A stretch of 64,000 nucleotides of DNA from Rhea pennata (lineage: Eukaryota; Chordata; Aves; Rheiformes; Rheidae). The translations under genes were made by a program, and so were the position numbers. The notes beneath the pieces are model-generated. The model was not told the origin of the DNA, searched no databases, and saw nothing but the letters and a program-made list of their open reading frames with translations. The DNA is taken from positions 13,057,501-13,121,500 of the forward strand of contig NC_084673.1 of the NCBI RefSeq assembly GCF_028389875.1, read 5' to 3'. Shown here piece after piece: positions 1 through 13,530 of this stretch. Position 1 is the stretch's first letter; every line of letters starts with the position of its first letter.

Positions 1-1902
1 AAAGAGAACCACAAATCTGTTATATTTAAAGCTACTGAGCTAAATTTCAACAATTACCTTCTGCATTTCTTAAATAAAAATAAGGGTAACTGTCCTTTGA
101 TCCATATTTCCCCTCCTTATATAAAACCCCAGAAGTTATATCAAGGATGTGTCTATATCACTGAATTAGTGATGTTTGGTGATGACATTCCATCAGGCTT
201 CATTAAAGTTAATGTAATTTGGCTCAGAGATCAGGTCAATACATGCAATGCATAATAAATACCCTGAATTGCAAAGCTGTGATAATCTGAAAAATATGAG
301 TAAGGATATGGAACCATAAGAACAGGACTGATTTCCTTTACTAAACAGAGACAGATTCAGCTTTATCTAAACAGTGTTTGACAGCCATTTGTCTAACTTG
401 TTTGTAAAATATCCTGATGATGTAGGATTCCAGCCTCTCTGGACAGTAGTGTTTTAGCGCTGAATTGTCTTCCCATTCATGATGTTCCTAATGTGTAGGC
501 TAAATCTCCCTTGTAGCAACTTAAATCCGTTACTTGTCCTGGAGAATACATTAGTGCTTTCCTCTCTTTACCAACCTTTTGAGGACACCAGCTGTCCTAT
601 GAAGCCATATCTCCCCTTGGTGTTCTCTTGGCTGAAAAAAGCCAGTGATTTCAGTCTTTTTTCACAGGTTTTTGCTGTTCAGATCTCAGTGTGTTTTACT
701 CTCTTCTGGACTTTGTTTGATCCAGCTGAAATGTTGTGTCCAAACCTGATGTAGTACTCTAGTTGAGCCACACCACTATTACAGAGAACAGAATCATTAC
801 TTCAGATAACTTACATACGGCATTCCTAAATGTACCTGCCAATACCTTATGGCCCTGTTGACACATTTCATTTTTGATCCATTAACTCTCAGATCATCTT
901 CCAAAGAACTATTTCTGTTAGTTAGCATTTCTGCGTCTCGTAGCTGTGTGTCACCTTGTATTTATTGCCACAGAATTATTTATTATTTTGCTGATATCTC
1001 CACATCACTTTGAATTTTCATTCCTGTCCTCTAACGTGTCTGCCGTCCCTCCCAGCTTATCATATGCAAATTAAAAGTGCTTTCTACTCTGTCATCTAAA
1101 CCATCAATGATGAATCTAATGACTAGGGTACGCAGCATAGATTTGGGATGACAGAGTTCTGTTCTTGACTTTGTCACGGCAAACTTGAACAAGATCTTGC
1201 GATTCGCTGTTCCTTCAAAAATGATTCACTCTTTCTGCTTTTACTGTTATTATTTCTTTGGAGAATACCAGTGTTCAGTGTTCTGAAAAATGACACTCCT
1301 GTGTCCTCGGCACATACAGACAAGATAAAGGTAACATTTCTAGCTCCTTAGAGTTCAGAGATTATTCTTTCTAATTAATGAGGAAGAAACCTCAGAGATT
1401 TTGCAGGGTCATTACGGGCTGAAGAATCTAGTGGCACTGAACATGACAGTTTGGGTTTCTTGGATCTGTTAATATTAGAAAGACATATGAATCATTTGTG
1501 AACCAATTCTGTTGTGGTTTAACCAACCCACAGTTCCACTTCCTGGATGTCTACTTGCTACTGTGACATTGCTATTTCTTCTCAATACTTTTTAAAAGAT
1601 ATTTTTAATTCTTTCACTTTTTTTCTTTCACATCTTAATACTGCAGTGGTAAACATGGATGTAAACCTGTAGGATTTCTTGACTATTTGAAGTTTTTTTT
1701 TTCTTGTTTAGTAAATAATTTACATCATTTCACTAAAATGTAGTTTAAAACAAATTCTGAGAATTTTGTACTGACTAGTATAATGGAGGTTGTTTTATTC
1801 CATGTGGAATATTTAAACAATTCCTTTCATGATGAACAAAAATTTGACCTACAAGAATGTTATATTATTTTGCCAAAAATGTAAAAATATAAGTTCTGGG
1901 AG
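1..1902. other. Intergenic DNA, nothing recognised
   Basis: AT-rich, with only a short spurious ORF (479-754). No repeat, RNA gene or exon-like structure that I can support. Confidence 0.7.
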
Positions 1903-2418
1903 ATCACAGAATCACAGAATAGTTGAGGTTGGAAGGGGCCTCTGGAGATCATCTGGTCCAACCCCCCTGCTCACACAGGATCACCTAGAGCACGTTAGAT
2001 AGGATTGCATCCGGGCGGGCCTTGAATATCTCCAGAGAAGGAGACTCCACAACCTCTCTGGGCAACCTGCTCCAGGGCTCTGTCACTCTCACAATAAAGA
2101 AGTTCTTCCTCAGATTCAGGCAGAACTTCCTGTGTTTCAGTTTGTGCCTGTTGCCTCTTGTTCTGTCACATGGCACTACTGAAAAGAGTCTGGCCCCATC
2201 TCCTTGACACCCTCCCTTCAGGTATTTGTAGACATTGATCAGATTGCCTCTCATTCTTCTCTTCTCCAGGCTGAAGGGGCCCAGCTCTCGCAGCCGTTCC
2301 TCATAGGGCAGCTGCTCCAGCCCTCTGATCATCTTTGTAGCCCTACGCTGGACTCTCTCCAGTAGCTCCTTGTCTCTCTTGTACTGGGGAGCCCAGAACT
2401 GAATGCAGGATTCCAGAC
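1903..2418 (-). mobile_element. CR1 LINE fragment, 5'-truncated, minus orientation
   Basis: On the minus strand this ends in two ATTCTGTG-type octamers (seen as ATCACAGA on the plus strand at 1903-1918), the CR1 3' terminus. Upstream of them is the end of the CR1 ORF2 reverse transcriptase, still readable from about 2418 to 1985. Recognisable blocks are [41 protein letters not shown] and [16 protein letters not shown]. The element is a dead 3' fragment of about 0.5 kb. The high readability suggests only moderate age. The 5' break near 2418 is estimated from where similarity to CR1 fades. Confidence 0.95.
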
Positions 2419-5400
2419 CTGAATCTTTTTTCCAAAACAAATTTCTTGTCTCATACAGAAGTAACCCTAAAGTGTGTAACAAAAATGAAATACAACTAAG
2501 ATTAATTCAATTCTAATTGTTAAAAGCAAAGATAATCACAATTTTTATGTGAGTATTCATTTTATTAGCCTTTCATACCAAAATAATGAAAGATATTTTA
2601 TACTTTCATAGAAAATATGCAAACCAAGACATTTACAAGCATTTGCACCTTTCCAAATCATCTAGACCATCATATTGATGAAGAACATTGAAAATATTTA
2701 TGAATATATCTGTTTATGGAGAGCTGTACAACAGTAATGTTTTATAGTCAAACAAAATTTTATTCAAACTGAAAAGAGCCATTTAAACCTCTCCTCATAA
2801 AAGGTCAGTACTGAGTACTGAGCAGTCATGAAACTGTATCGGCAATTTGTTGAGATAGAGCATTAAATCTGAAAGCAAGGACAATATGTACCCAAGAAAT
2901 GCTCTTAGAAAAATTTCTCTTTAACTGGCAAAAAATGTTTATGATGAATTTATTTTATCATTCCAAGCAAATCACCTAGTTTTACATCTTTTGCAGTCCA
3001 GTATAATTAGATCTTCAGTAATGTGTAACCAATTTTATTTGAAGATCCCACAGAACCCAGCTGTGACTCTATAGATCAGGATATCGAGGATTTCAGGGGG
3101 AAAACCGGCCTAGAGACACAGATGGCTTAACAGACCGTGCAGGCACCACAGCTTTCTAAAACTCCGCAGCATGCTAACAGTATAACCCCGAGCTTTCTTA
3201 ACTGCTTAAAGGCGACCCATATACAACAATAGTTTTCTGGTAATTATGAGAAGGTATAAAGACATCCATAAGCCAGACAAGCTGTAGCCTCTGTAGATAC
3301 TTGGCCAGCAGACGAGTAAAAGGGGTCAGCTTTCTTGTTCCTTGATGTAAGCACTGAGCTCTGACTTTGCTGAGGGGAGCACTATGCAAAGATGCTACTT
3401 TTTATTCCATAGCAGTTCTGCATTTAATCCTTAATCTCTGGGTTGATGAATTCTGTCGTAAACTCTCAAAATCCAGAATAAATGTCAGAGTATTTTTATG
3501 TTTGTGTTCTTGTGAAAATTCTCTTCTTACTACTTTTAGATTCTGACAGGAAATGTGCCTTAAGCATTCAGAGACAAACCCAGCCTGAGTTCACTTGACA
3601 TAAAAGAAAGAGAATCTCGATGTTTTGCTACATGAACACACTGATGGACTTTTGCTGATCACAGTCATCTTAATTCAACTTACCTGCCCAGCCAATCTTT
3701 GTATACTGTGCAGTGAAAGTTACTTATAAGAAGATGTAGCAAGGAAAAGAAGGGATATTTTTTTAGCCAACGTTTACAGGTTCCTGTTCAAATTACTGTT
3801 GACTGAACTGCAACCAGTCAATAACAGGAATGTATTAAAGAGCATATATGACCATGTTTGCTTAAGTAGGTATCACTCACTGGTATGACGCACTGTGAAT
3901 TTGTAAGGCTGTTAAGGAAGAGGTTAAAGACAGAGTGGATTTTTATTTCAGGAAGCAATAAAGGAAACAAATACAGTGGAAATTTAATTCAGTGAGCAGG
4001 ACGATACATTTTAAAAATGATTTTGGCAAAGTGCAGAGAAATGGGAAATGAACTGAGTTATGTAAGCACAAAATTGATGGAGTTATTCTGCAGTTTTATT
4101 AAGAAGGTGTCCTTTGGAGGCATGTTTAGTTCTCCAGGGAATGAAATAGACAATTAGGAAATATTTGAAGATGTGGAGTGGGGCAGCCCTGGTGGTCATT
4201 TGGGCTTGTTGAGAAACCTTAAGAATGAGCTTTCTATAAAGTATAAGAGATTAGTCATCATTAATAGTTATTTAACTATAAGATTGGGTGGCTTGAAATG
4301 CTTCAAAGAACTGAGTGAACTGCAAGTTTGTTTGGTATAGGCAGCTTTTCAATAAATGCTTAATGAATCTGTCATATTTAATGATTAATATTTTCACAAA
4401 CATGATTCTTTAATCTGTTTAATAAAAAGCACAGAGGAAGCTAATGTCTGGGATTTGAAGTAGCAAAATTCAAATAGAGAAATTCAAATACAGAAAACAT
4501 ACGTAAATATACATAATTAATTATTGGAAATATTTGCATTAGAGATTGCTGAATTCTTCCATCAGCCCATTTTAGAAGGTAGGCATAGATTTAAAAACCA
4601 GTTTGAAGTTCCACAGCTTGCTTATGTAACAGAACAGATGAAGTTACCCAGTGTTTTTAATTTGTCATCCTGTCTTAGATGGCGAGGATCTATGATGTCA
4701 TGTATTCTGAAAGGTGATCTGTGCTTGCACAGTAAATCTGATGCAATCAACACCTTGAAGGCACTATGCTTGCCTTCTCTAGGGTAAATGTTCAGAGCTG
4801 CCAGATTATTGAAATTCTGAACACAAATGAAAAATCTGCCCAGTCAGATTATCTATCTTTAGTTTTTGGAAGAAGTGAGCTTTTATAGAGCAGTTTCTAG
4901 AAAAATCATTGATTTTAACTGCCTTCTGTTTTGATGTAATCCAGACTCATTGATCCCAAGAGCTGCAGAGGTCAAAGGAAATTGCTAGCACCGTAATATG
5001 GCCCAGCTTACACAACTGTTGCTCGCTGCCTCCTACCTTGAGCTGCCCTAGAAGCTCTGATGAAGCAGTGTGTTGCTTTGTTGGGATTCTCACCTAGCAT
5101 GGCATTTTGCTGTTGTTTAGACTTTGACTTGTCTTAATAAGTCTGTGGAAGTATTCGGAATTCCTGGAATGAGAAATGCGGTCATCCCAATGCCATGTTT
5201 CATCAGGGGACCACCCCAGCTTCTGTAGTAATGGTAACTGCACAAAGAGGTCATTTCAAACAGAGCTCTAACAGACTTGTATGAGGCTGTCTGAGTCACC
5301 CCTTATGAATTTATCCCTTGGTCCCTTAAGACCAAGCCCTTGATTTCTTGTACCTTTCAATCAGCTTGTTGATATCTGCCCTCTGGTTTAGAAGTACAGG

Positions 5401-6717
5401 AAATCAGTGTTTTGGGATCAGTTTAAGGTCACCTGTACTTCTGGAACATCACGAAGAGGCTGGAGGATCTGTCCCTACACTGTTACAGCACCATGGCTTG
5501 TCCATTAGAGCAGACTATTGAAAAGGACATGGTGATGGCTTGTCTTCTTTAGTGCTCTTGCCCCTTTACTTTTCCTGACAGATTACTCATGCTAGCATTT
5601 AATAGCGTACTCATTCTTACTTAATTGTGTACTTTTGAAATGTTCAGAAATCCCCAAATCTCCCAGATTTAGGGTATTTTATATAGTTTGTTAACTGAAT
5701 GAACTGCGAATGCCTCCTCTCGTAAAGAGGAGTGAGATATTTCCAAGGTAGAGTGCTAGACTCATTAGTGATTTGTTTTAAGTAAACTATGCTGTTAAAA
5801 GCATATAAGTAAACATGGTGAAATTTCTCTTCTTTTAACTGTTCTTAAATTCAAGCTCTCTATAGGTCAACCTTACATGCTGTGTAAAAACCAGGTGTTT
5901 TCTTTATCTGCTCCTATGAAAAAGACTGAAGACAGTTGTTTATCTTTCTGTGGTCTGTACAACAGTATAGATGGCATAATTCAATGACAAAAAAACTATA
6001 AGCACTCGAGCTTACATTATACCATATTTTTTTTTAAAAAAATGCATCCTTAGTTGAATACTGTTTCATTCTCTAGTCTTTTCTAACCATATTCATTAAA
6101 AAGCTGTCCCATTAATTCAGATTCTTAAGGTATATTTATAGTCTTTAGGGTATTTGGAACAGTCTGTTGCCAAAAATCTTCCCTGGTGGAGCTCCATGGC
6201 CCACCCTCCAGGAATTATTAAATCATATTCAACTTGAAAGTTGAATTTGTTTTTCGTTTATCTTACATTTCCAACTTGAGCATAGCATCAGAGTTGGACA
6301 AATCAGAGAGAAAAAAAGTCCTTAGTTGTTTGGTGTAGGCCAAGCACAAAAATCCTTACTCACCAACCTTCTCTCTTAGAAGACAAAAGTTAGAGTTTAT
6401 ATAGTATGGCTTATCTGTAGATCAAATCCAAAGAGTGCACATTTTCAATTGAAAACATGGATTCTAAAATGCTGTTCGGCCTCACCATAAGTAGTTGCAT
6501 ACCCAAGTATTTTACTGCAATTGTGAGACATTCAGCTTTCTTTTAGCTGTTGTTTTTCTTGTTGAAGTGAGTGAAGAGAAGTGGTGGTGATGAAGGGGTT
6601 TCATAGTGGTGGATGATAAAGGGGACACTATGCACAAATACACTTCTCACCTAAGGTTCATGTAAAGTGCTTTTGGGTTTTCTTCTACCAGGAATAAGGG
6701 GCCTTGTGTACACTAAT

Positions 6718-6733
6718 ACTTGTGTACACAAGT
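6718..6733. repeat. Perfect 16-base palindrome
   Basis: ACTTGTGTACACAAGT is its own reverse complement. The half CTTGTGTACAC also occurs as a direct copy at 6703-6713. Confidence 0.9.
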
Positions 6734-9700
6734 TCACAAGTGAATGGCAGGGGGAGGGGGAACAAAACACTGAAGTGAAAATTCTTATGAATAAAATATT
6801 ATTGGGAATAAATATATAATTCTTGGGAAAACATAACTCTTGGGAGTAAATACAATACACAATGAATGAAGTGATAAAAACGTGTGCAATTTGCCTGGAT
6901 GTTCTGTTTTTTAGCTAGCCTTAAGCAAGTTGTACATATATTATTTATTAAATTACATTTTTTAAAAGCTCTTTTATGTTTCTAGAGATCTTTAGAAGAA
7001 AAACTTGGTCTCCATATTTATAGCAAAGTAAGTGCTAGATAGTAGTATTTTCAAGGGGCTGGAATTATTTTGGGGCAAATTAAACAAATTGCCTGCTTAA
7101 ATCTTTAATTTCTTTCTTCTTAGAGAATGAAGACCACTGTTGAAATAAAAATCTACAAAGACTGGGAAGAATGAGAGAGAGTGTGCAAAATCTTGCATAT
7201 ATTTTACCAGTACTATTGAGGACTACACTCAGATGAACTCTTTATGCCCTGCTCTGGCATAAACTATAGAAGAAGCACAAGAATACAAGAAAAATCTGTT
7301 TTGTTTTGCAGAAGGTTTTTTGTGAATACTTCAAGGACTGCAAAAGATTTTGATGATCTGTGAAAGAGAACGTATCACCTTGAAATCCCAGGAAGAAGCA
7401 ATATCTCTGTTTCTATATAAACCTAACTGTAAACCAAGCTGGTTTTGTTTAACTCCATTGTATCTTGGCATTAAAGCCTCATCTGTAGCCACAGTGACCT
7501 TAGTCTGCATCACCAAAGTTGATTTGAAAAACTCACAGAAGCTTTCTTCTAAGATAGTCATGAGGAAAAGAGCATAGTTCATGTGCAGCTACATGTTTGC
7601 TTTTTCCATTCTGTTCTATGGAAATGCAGCCATATAGTAGTGAATTTTAGTGAGTTCAGTTTCCTCAGGAAATGCTACTAATGGTATCAGGAAGAACTGT
7701 CCTCCTATTTCTGCAGAATACATTTCTGAACCCATACTTCACTGATTTTCAGCATCACCATGTCTGTCCTGTAGCTCATTATGCTATTTAGATCAGGTTT
7801 TCCCCAATGAAAAATTCTTTAGAAGCAAAAGCAATAATTTTCAAAGTAACTTTTCACATTAGCTGAGATTCTGCGGTTTGACCTCAGAATTTATTGATTT
7901 GTTTGCTGGCTTGACAATGCAAAATTTCCTGCCAATGCAAAATTTTTCCACTTTAAGCTACCTCTTTCACTTCTCTATACTCCTCTTTTGGAAAGCTTTT
8001 CAAGTTTCAAACCAGTATCAAGTTTTTTGCTTCTGTTTTCCCTGGAAGGAGATAAAAGTCTAATCAAATGAAACAACTTGTTAAATTAAATTTATTTTCA
8101 GAAAAAATTCTGTATTTTTTACCAGGTCTAAAGTCCACATGTATACCATCCTGTTCATTTTAGACTGGAGGATCTTGTGGTCTTATCTGTCCTTAATCTC
8201 CATGAATGCAGGAAAGGCAACACACTCTGTCTTGTACCTATTAGCACAGTAGTTCTACTGGTAGATCTTGTAAAAACAGTGAATTTTCCTCCAATTGTAA
8301 AAAATGGAAGTAAACATATGTTAAATGCAAAAAGAGTCTAAAATTAAAGGTAGAGCTGGAGCTAAGCAGACTGACAGAGTAGGGCAAAGAACAATGAGGT
8401 CATCCAAGGGAACACCATCGTTAGGTGTTTCTGCACATTAGCAGCATACCCATGATTGAAGTTTTTATAGGCATCATGTTCAAGCTGGTTCCTGAGGAAA
8501 GTATTGAAGGAAAGCAGTTAGCTGTATACATAATTGCAAGGTGTTCCTCCCAAGAATGAAGGCAACACAGGATCAAGCATTAAGATGCTGAGCTCCTTCT
8601 TTGAAAATGTTATAATGGGCAATGGATGCTGATCACTGGGCCAAAAGGAGGCAAGAGGCAGTAAGTAACATACCAGAACTATCTTAACGTATACAAAATA
8701 GGCATTTGTGGTACCCTGGAAAAAGCAGCCTTCTCATTGTTTAGGAGGAAACACCGCATAAGCTGCTTGAAGTGTCAGACCACATCTGCCCGTCCTTCTC
8801 ACTGCCCTTCCTGCAGTGCATTTTTTCTGGTTCTGAGGATGAAGCTGGCTGTACCAAGGCAGATACTGCTTGACAACCTCAAGCCTTCAAACTATGACCT
8901 GCCAACTCTTCTTCATGTTCCCAGTCATTCTGCAGGTGAAGATAAAGAAGCTGCAGCTGATAATGCTTCTGCAAAATCTGCAGAGCTTTTCAGTAAGGTG
9001 GCTTTATAGCTGCAGAAGGTCCATAAGGCAATGTACTGGACGTCCACACAAGCTGCTGCATATGTCCAAGTACCAGCATCGCAGCACCAAGAGCTGTTTC
9101 AGTCAATGGGATCTATTAAAAACTTCAAGATGGAGCCAGCTATCTAGTGAGAGCTGTGGATACAGCTATTGTATGCAAGTTCTTACAAAGCAATCTCTTT
9201 AAATAAGTTCACATTAAAATAAATCTTCTGGCATAGACGAACCTCATACTGTTTTGGCTAGTCCATTTCCAAAGTGAATAAGGTAAAACACAGCAATGAT
9301 GGTCCTAACTTGCAGGAAGACTATTACCATGGAGAAGTAGTTGGTGCAGGAAAACTCCATGTTCCATAATTTTGGTAATTTTCCTGTGCAAGCTCTTTTC
9401 TACCTGCTCCTCCTCAGTGCTTTCATGCATTGCAGCTTTTTTGGACTGTGCATGTGGCATAGAACTTCTAAAATTAAGATAGCCTTAGAGTAAATTGTTT
9501 AATAGGAAGCTAGATCAGAGTTGCATGCAAGGTCACATTCCCTGTGTTACAGCTCAGTTAGTGAATGCCTGCAAGTACATTCAAAAAGACTTTTAAAATT
9601 AAATTTCATAATTGGGCCCAAAACCTATAATCAACTTACCTCCATGGAAGTCAACAGTTCTGTAACTGCAACAGTACAGAACCTGGGAGTGGGTGAAACT

Positions 9701-12700
9701 GTGGAGGCAGAAACAGAACCTAATTTTTTCTGCTTTCTTGGTGCTAGTAATGTCATAAACATCCTGCCATCCTGATATTATTGTGTTAATGTTAAAATAT
9801 TTGGTTGATGCAAATAAGAGTTGAGATGTAATATTCTTTATATGGCATTGCCTAGAGCAAAGTAAGAACACCATGACAACAAGTAGCCTGCAAGCTGTCA
9901 TGTTATTTGTGTTCAACTTGCAGAACAGCTTATAAAAAGACTTTAGCTGACAGGCATCCTGAACATCAATAGTAATTGAGAAAGAAAGAATAGAAGAATG
10001 GCAAATGGTGAACATGAAAAAAATGGTACAATAACACACCCTATGAACAATACTTTTCCATATAGTTAGTGTTTTCTTGAGTGGCAATCATTTGTTAAAA
10101 AAAACACTACTTCTCATCCAAAAGCCCTTGAATGTAACCACTTTAGCCATCAGACATCATCCTCCTCCCTATTGGGAAATTTACTAATCAAAGGTGACAG
10201 CACACAAGAAACCCTTCTAACTCACTTTACTGAACAAAACTACCAAGCAATTATAAAATTGACACAGATGACTACAGGGATATGAAGAAATGTTGTTTAA
10301 AAGTGCAAGCTGTTCATATATTATAAAGAAAATATATCAGAAGAAAAACAAACAATGTGGACCAGTAACACAGCACTTACTTAATTATATTGCCTATCGT
10401 GCTGTCAGTATCTTTATAAATACACCTGTTAAGATTAAGCTTCGCTGCAGTTATTTACTTATCTCTACTTTTTATCCTAAAATCATCTTTCATTATCTAG
10501 CTTGAGATTGTATTGCCACACAGAGAAGTACTAAATGACTGTGAAGCAATGCACCTTTTTGTACTGGTGAACTTGGTAACACAGGGCCCTGCCCAGGAGA
10601 AGTTCAGTTCTAGAAAGCAAACAGTGAGCATGAGACCAGATGTTATACAGCTGGCTTAACTTCAGTAGGGCTATTTGAGAGAGTAAATACTGAGTGGGAT
10701 TTGGTTCTTTAACTATTCGTATTTCACTTTGAATTTCAAAGTATGTGAAATCGTAACCACAGGTGTTTTTAAATCTTAATTTTTACATACAACACTCCAT
10801 AAAGTCATTGCAATTTTATGCTATTCCCCATGTGCAGACTATTCTAGCTGTAGCAAAAATAGAAAAGGCAGTATAAATCTAAAAACAGTTACTGACTGGT
10901 ATTTCTGTTTTTCCTAGATTTTTCTGCATCTGTTGACACCTGGCATGGGCATGCAGAGATACCGTACTACTCCTGGAGATGCAAAGCAGTATGTTAGTAC
11001 TTATTCACCTGTAGAACGATAACATTTGTCAGAAAGGATGCAGGGCACTGTCAACATACGTTACCTTAGAAGGCTGACTTTTTCCATGTCACAGCTTTAC
11101 CATAACTGGTTGCCTTGAATGACACATAGTGGCTCATATATTGCTCTTACAGTATACTGCACCACTTACATAATAACAGGAAGCTGAAATCGCAGGCTTG
11201 TATTTTGCTTCACTAATGATGTACCCTACTAAAGTATGAACAATTCTGCTGCCAGGCCATCTGTTTGCTGTCAGCTAGGAATCGATGGTGCGGCCCTCAA
11301 CTGCATTAGCTCCCGAGGAACTTCTTGAGGAAATTGGTGAGCACCCCGTATGAAGTAAACTGCTTAATTATTCTCATCTTAGCTGCCACTGTAAGAAATT
11401 AACATCCCCATTTTTCTATGGGTGCTAAGAGAGAAAAATATGATACATTATTCATGGCAGGAAAAGAGAGAGGCTGTGAGGGAGAAAGTAAGTAAACAGA
11501 CTAGCAAGGGTTAGTTTCCTGTTTTTTTTTATATCTAATAAATATACTTCTGAAGTTTATAGAGCTGCTTCTCAGTAGTTTTCAAAAACACAAAATTCAG
11601 ATCATCCTGGGGAGCATTGCTCTGTCTCATGGGGACCATAATTATGATTCACCAAGGAAAAGCAATGATTTATTACCTCAGTACATAGTTTTCGTCATTT
11701 GTTCATTTGTAAGTTTAGATGAGCGTTTCCAGTAGCATCAACATTTGATGACCAGATTTGCTTTGGTAGCAAGTGTTTTCCAAGATGAAGGCCGAATATG
11801 CTCAAAGACAGGAAGCAACCAAACCGAGATTGCAGGCTGTTGGATCAGTACTGTAACCATCAGATAACTCCTAAGAAGATCCTTATCCTACTGTGGGGCT
11901 TGTGCTTCATTTTAGGAAGAGGACAAGCCTGCTTCTTTCTGGAGGGCATTCCAGCTGCACTGCCCTGTAGGTAATTTCCTGAGACTATGAATAACATGTT
12001 TCACTCCAGAAAAGGGTAGAATTTAAAATGTATTCTGGTCTACAGCATTTCCTTGCTATCTGGGTAAGTCAGCATACTGCCTATAGGTGATTTTTGAAGC
12101 ATGCACCTTCATTGTATAGGTACTTGCTGCACCTAACACAGGGAATTAGTATCCACTTTGAAGGCCCAGATATCGCAAGTTAGGTGTGAGAGCATTCATC
12201 TGCCCCTTTGGATTCAGCTGTGATGTGTTGTGCAGTGCCTGTAACAGAATAGGGATGAGAAATAAGGATTTCATCATCCTAGGTGAGAAATCCAAGCACT
12301 TAGTCATTACACTGCTGCAGCACTGAACATCTCACGCCTACTGCATACATGGAATGAACCTACCATCGCCTGTCATATTGCCACTGAGGAAAAGGCATTT
12401 GGGCCAACAGCACTGGGATCACTAACCTCTGCATAGGACAGACTGGCCTCCTCCCTTCCTCCCCTCCCTGCCCCTGATCTCCCCAAAATCTCACCTGAAA
12501 CAAAATCAGCTTCACAGAACATAATTTATCATCAGCTACAGAACTATAAACAGCTGAGTCAAACCTGCTGGCATTTCCAATAAGAAAGTTGATCCAATTA
12601 TTGAAATTGTCAGCTGCTAGCACCTTGCTGTAATAATAAAATAATACCAGTTTACCCAGGGCTTTTAGAGAGCACCTTTCATTCCAAGCCATCCTTGAGG

Positions 12701-12977
12701 GTGCTATGAACTTATGCACAAGCTATATATAGGCAGTGCTTCACCCACCCGTGACAGGCAGCCACCCACGGGATGAATCACTGAGCCTCCTCGCAGCACA
12801 CATCAGTGGCACCCAGCACATTAGAATATAGAGCAAACAGGGAATGCATGGGCCTGATCCTCATCTCCGGCACACCTGGTTTGCAGCATAGTTATTCATG
12901 CCCTACACTAAAGGAAAGCAAGTTCAACCTGATTTTTTTTTTTATTATGTAAAGCTTCATCAGCACAGCTGTAAGAT

Positions 12978-13050
12978 TATAATGAAACATACATAATGTT
13001 AATGCATCTCACGGCTATTAATGATTTATCATTATATTAATTCATGAGAA
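12978..13050. promoter_or_regulatory. Cluster of TAAT homeodomain cores
   Basis: About seventy bases contain repeated TAATG, TTAATG, ATTAATGA, CATTA and ATTAAT cores. This could be a homeodomain-bound conserved element, but such cores are common by chance in AT-rich DNA. Confidence 0.2.
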
Positions 13051-13461
13051 ATGTTTTCCATCACAGACTAAATAAAAAGCCACCTTTTTTTTATCCCTGG
13101 TACCATCTCCGGACCTGTTCCTTTGACTTTTCCCCTCTCACACTATTTAGCCTGGGAAATGCTAATACTGTCGCACGATGGGGCTTGTCAGCCCCGAGAA
13201 GGTAATTCGCCACTGCAATTACATTTGTGTCAAGGAACTAATGTAAACCTCCACGCCAGAGGCAGCTAGAAGGTGAAGACGAGCCCTGCTCGCATGGCTG
13301 ATATCAGCTGGGTCCTGAGGTCATATTATCGAGTCTGCTGAGACCAAGCATATCCCCAATGCCTCCGGAGTGTCTTAGCCCAGCAAGGGCCAGAGACGCA
13401 TAACTTGTCCTGCAGTAATCACGAAAGAGTTGCACTAAAATCCAGAGGCAACACTGTCAAG

Positions 13462-13483
13462 ATATATACATATACATACATAT

Positions 13484-13527
<44 letters not shown>
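13462..13527. repeat. Microsatellite, (TACA/TATA)n then pure (AT)16
   Basis: An imperfect TATACA array leads into 32 bases of uninterrupted AT at 13496-13527. Likely length-variable. Confidence 0.97.

Positions 13528-13530
<3 letters not shown>

Larger units (their letters stand above)
2419..13461. other. Intergenic DNA with few features
   Basis: AT-rich, with no coding gene. A minus-strand CAG|GTAAGT donor consensus is near 3681-3685, without a convincing acceptor partner. Two overlapping frames at 8737-9202 read 90 and 110 codons but match nothing I know. The 16-base palindrome at 6718 and the TAAT cluster near 13 kb are listed separately. Confidence 0.7.

Noticed and set aside
3681..3700. 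Perfect minus-strand donor consensus CAG|GTAAGT
   Set aside because: No acceptor or open exon partner nearby; a single donor match is expected by chance in this length.
8737..9202. Two overlapping plus-strand ORFs followed by AATAAA near 9220, considered as a processed pseudogene
   Set aside because: I could not recognise a parent gene, and there is no poly-A tail or clear target-site duplication.
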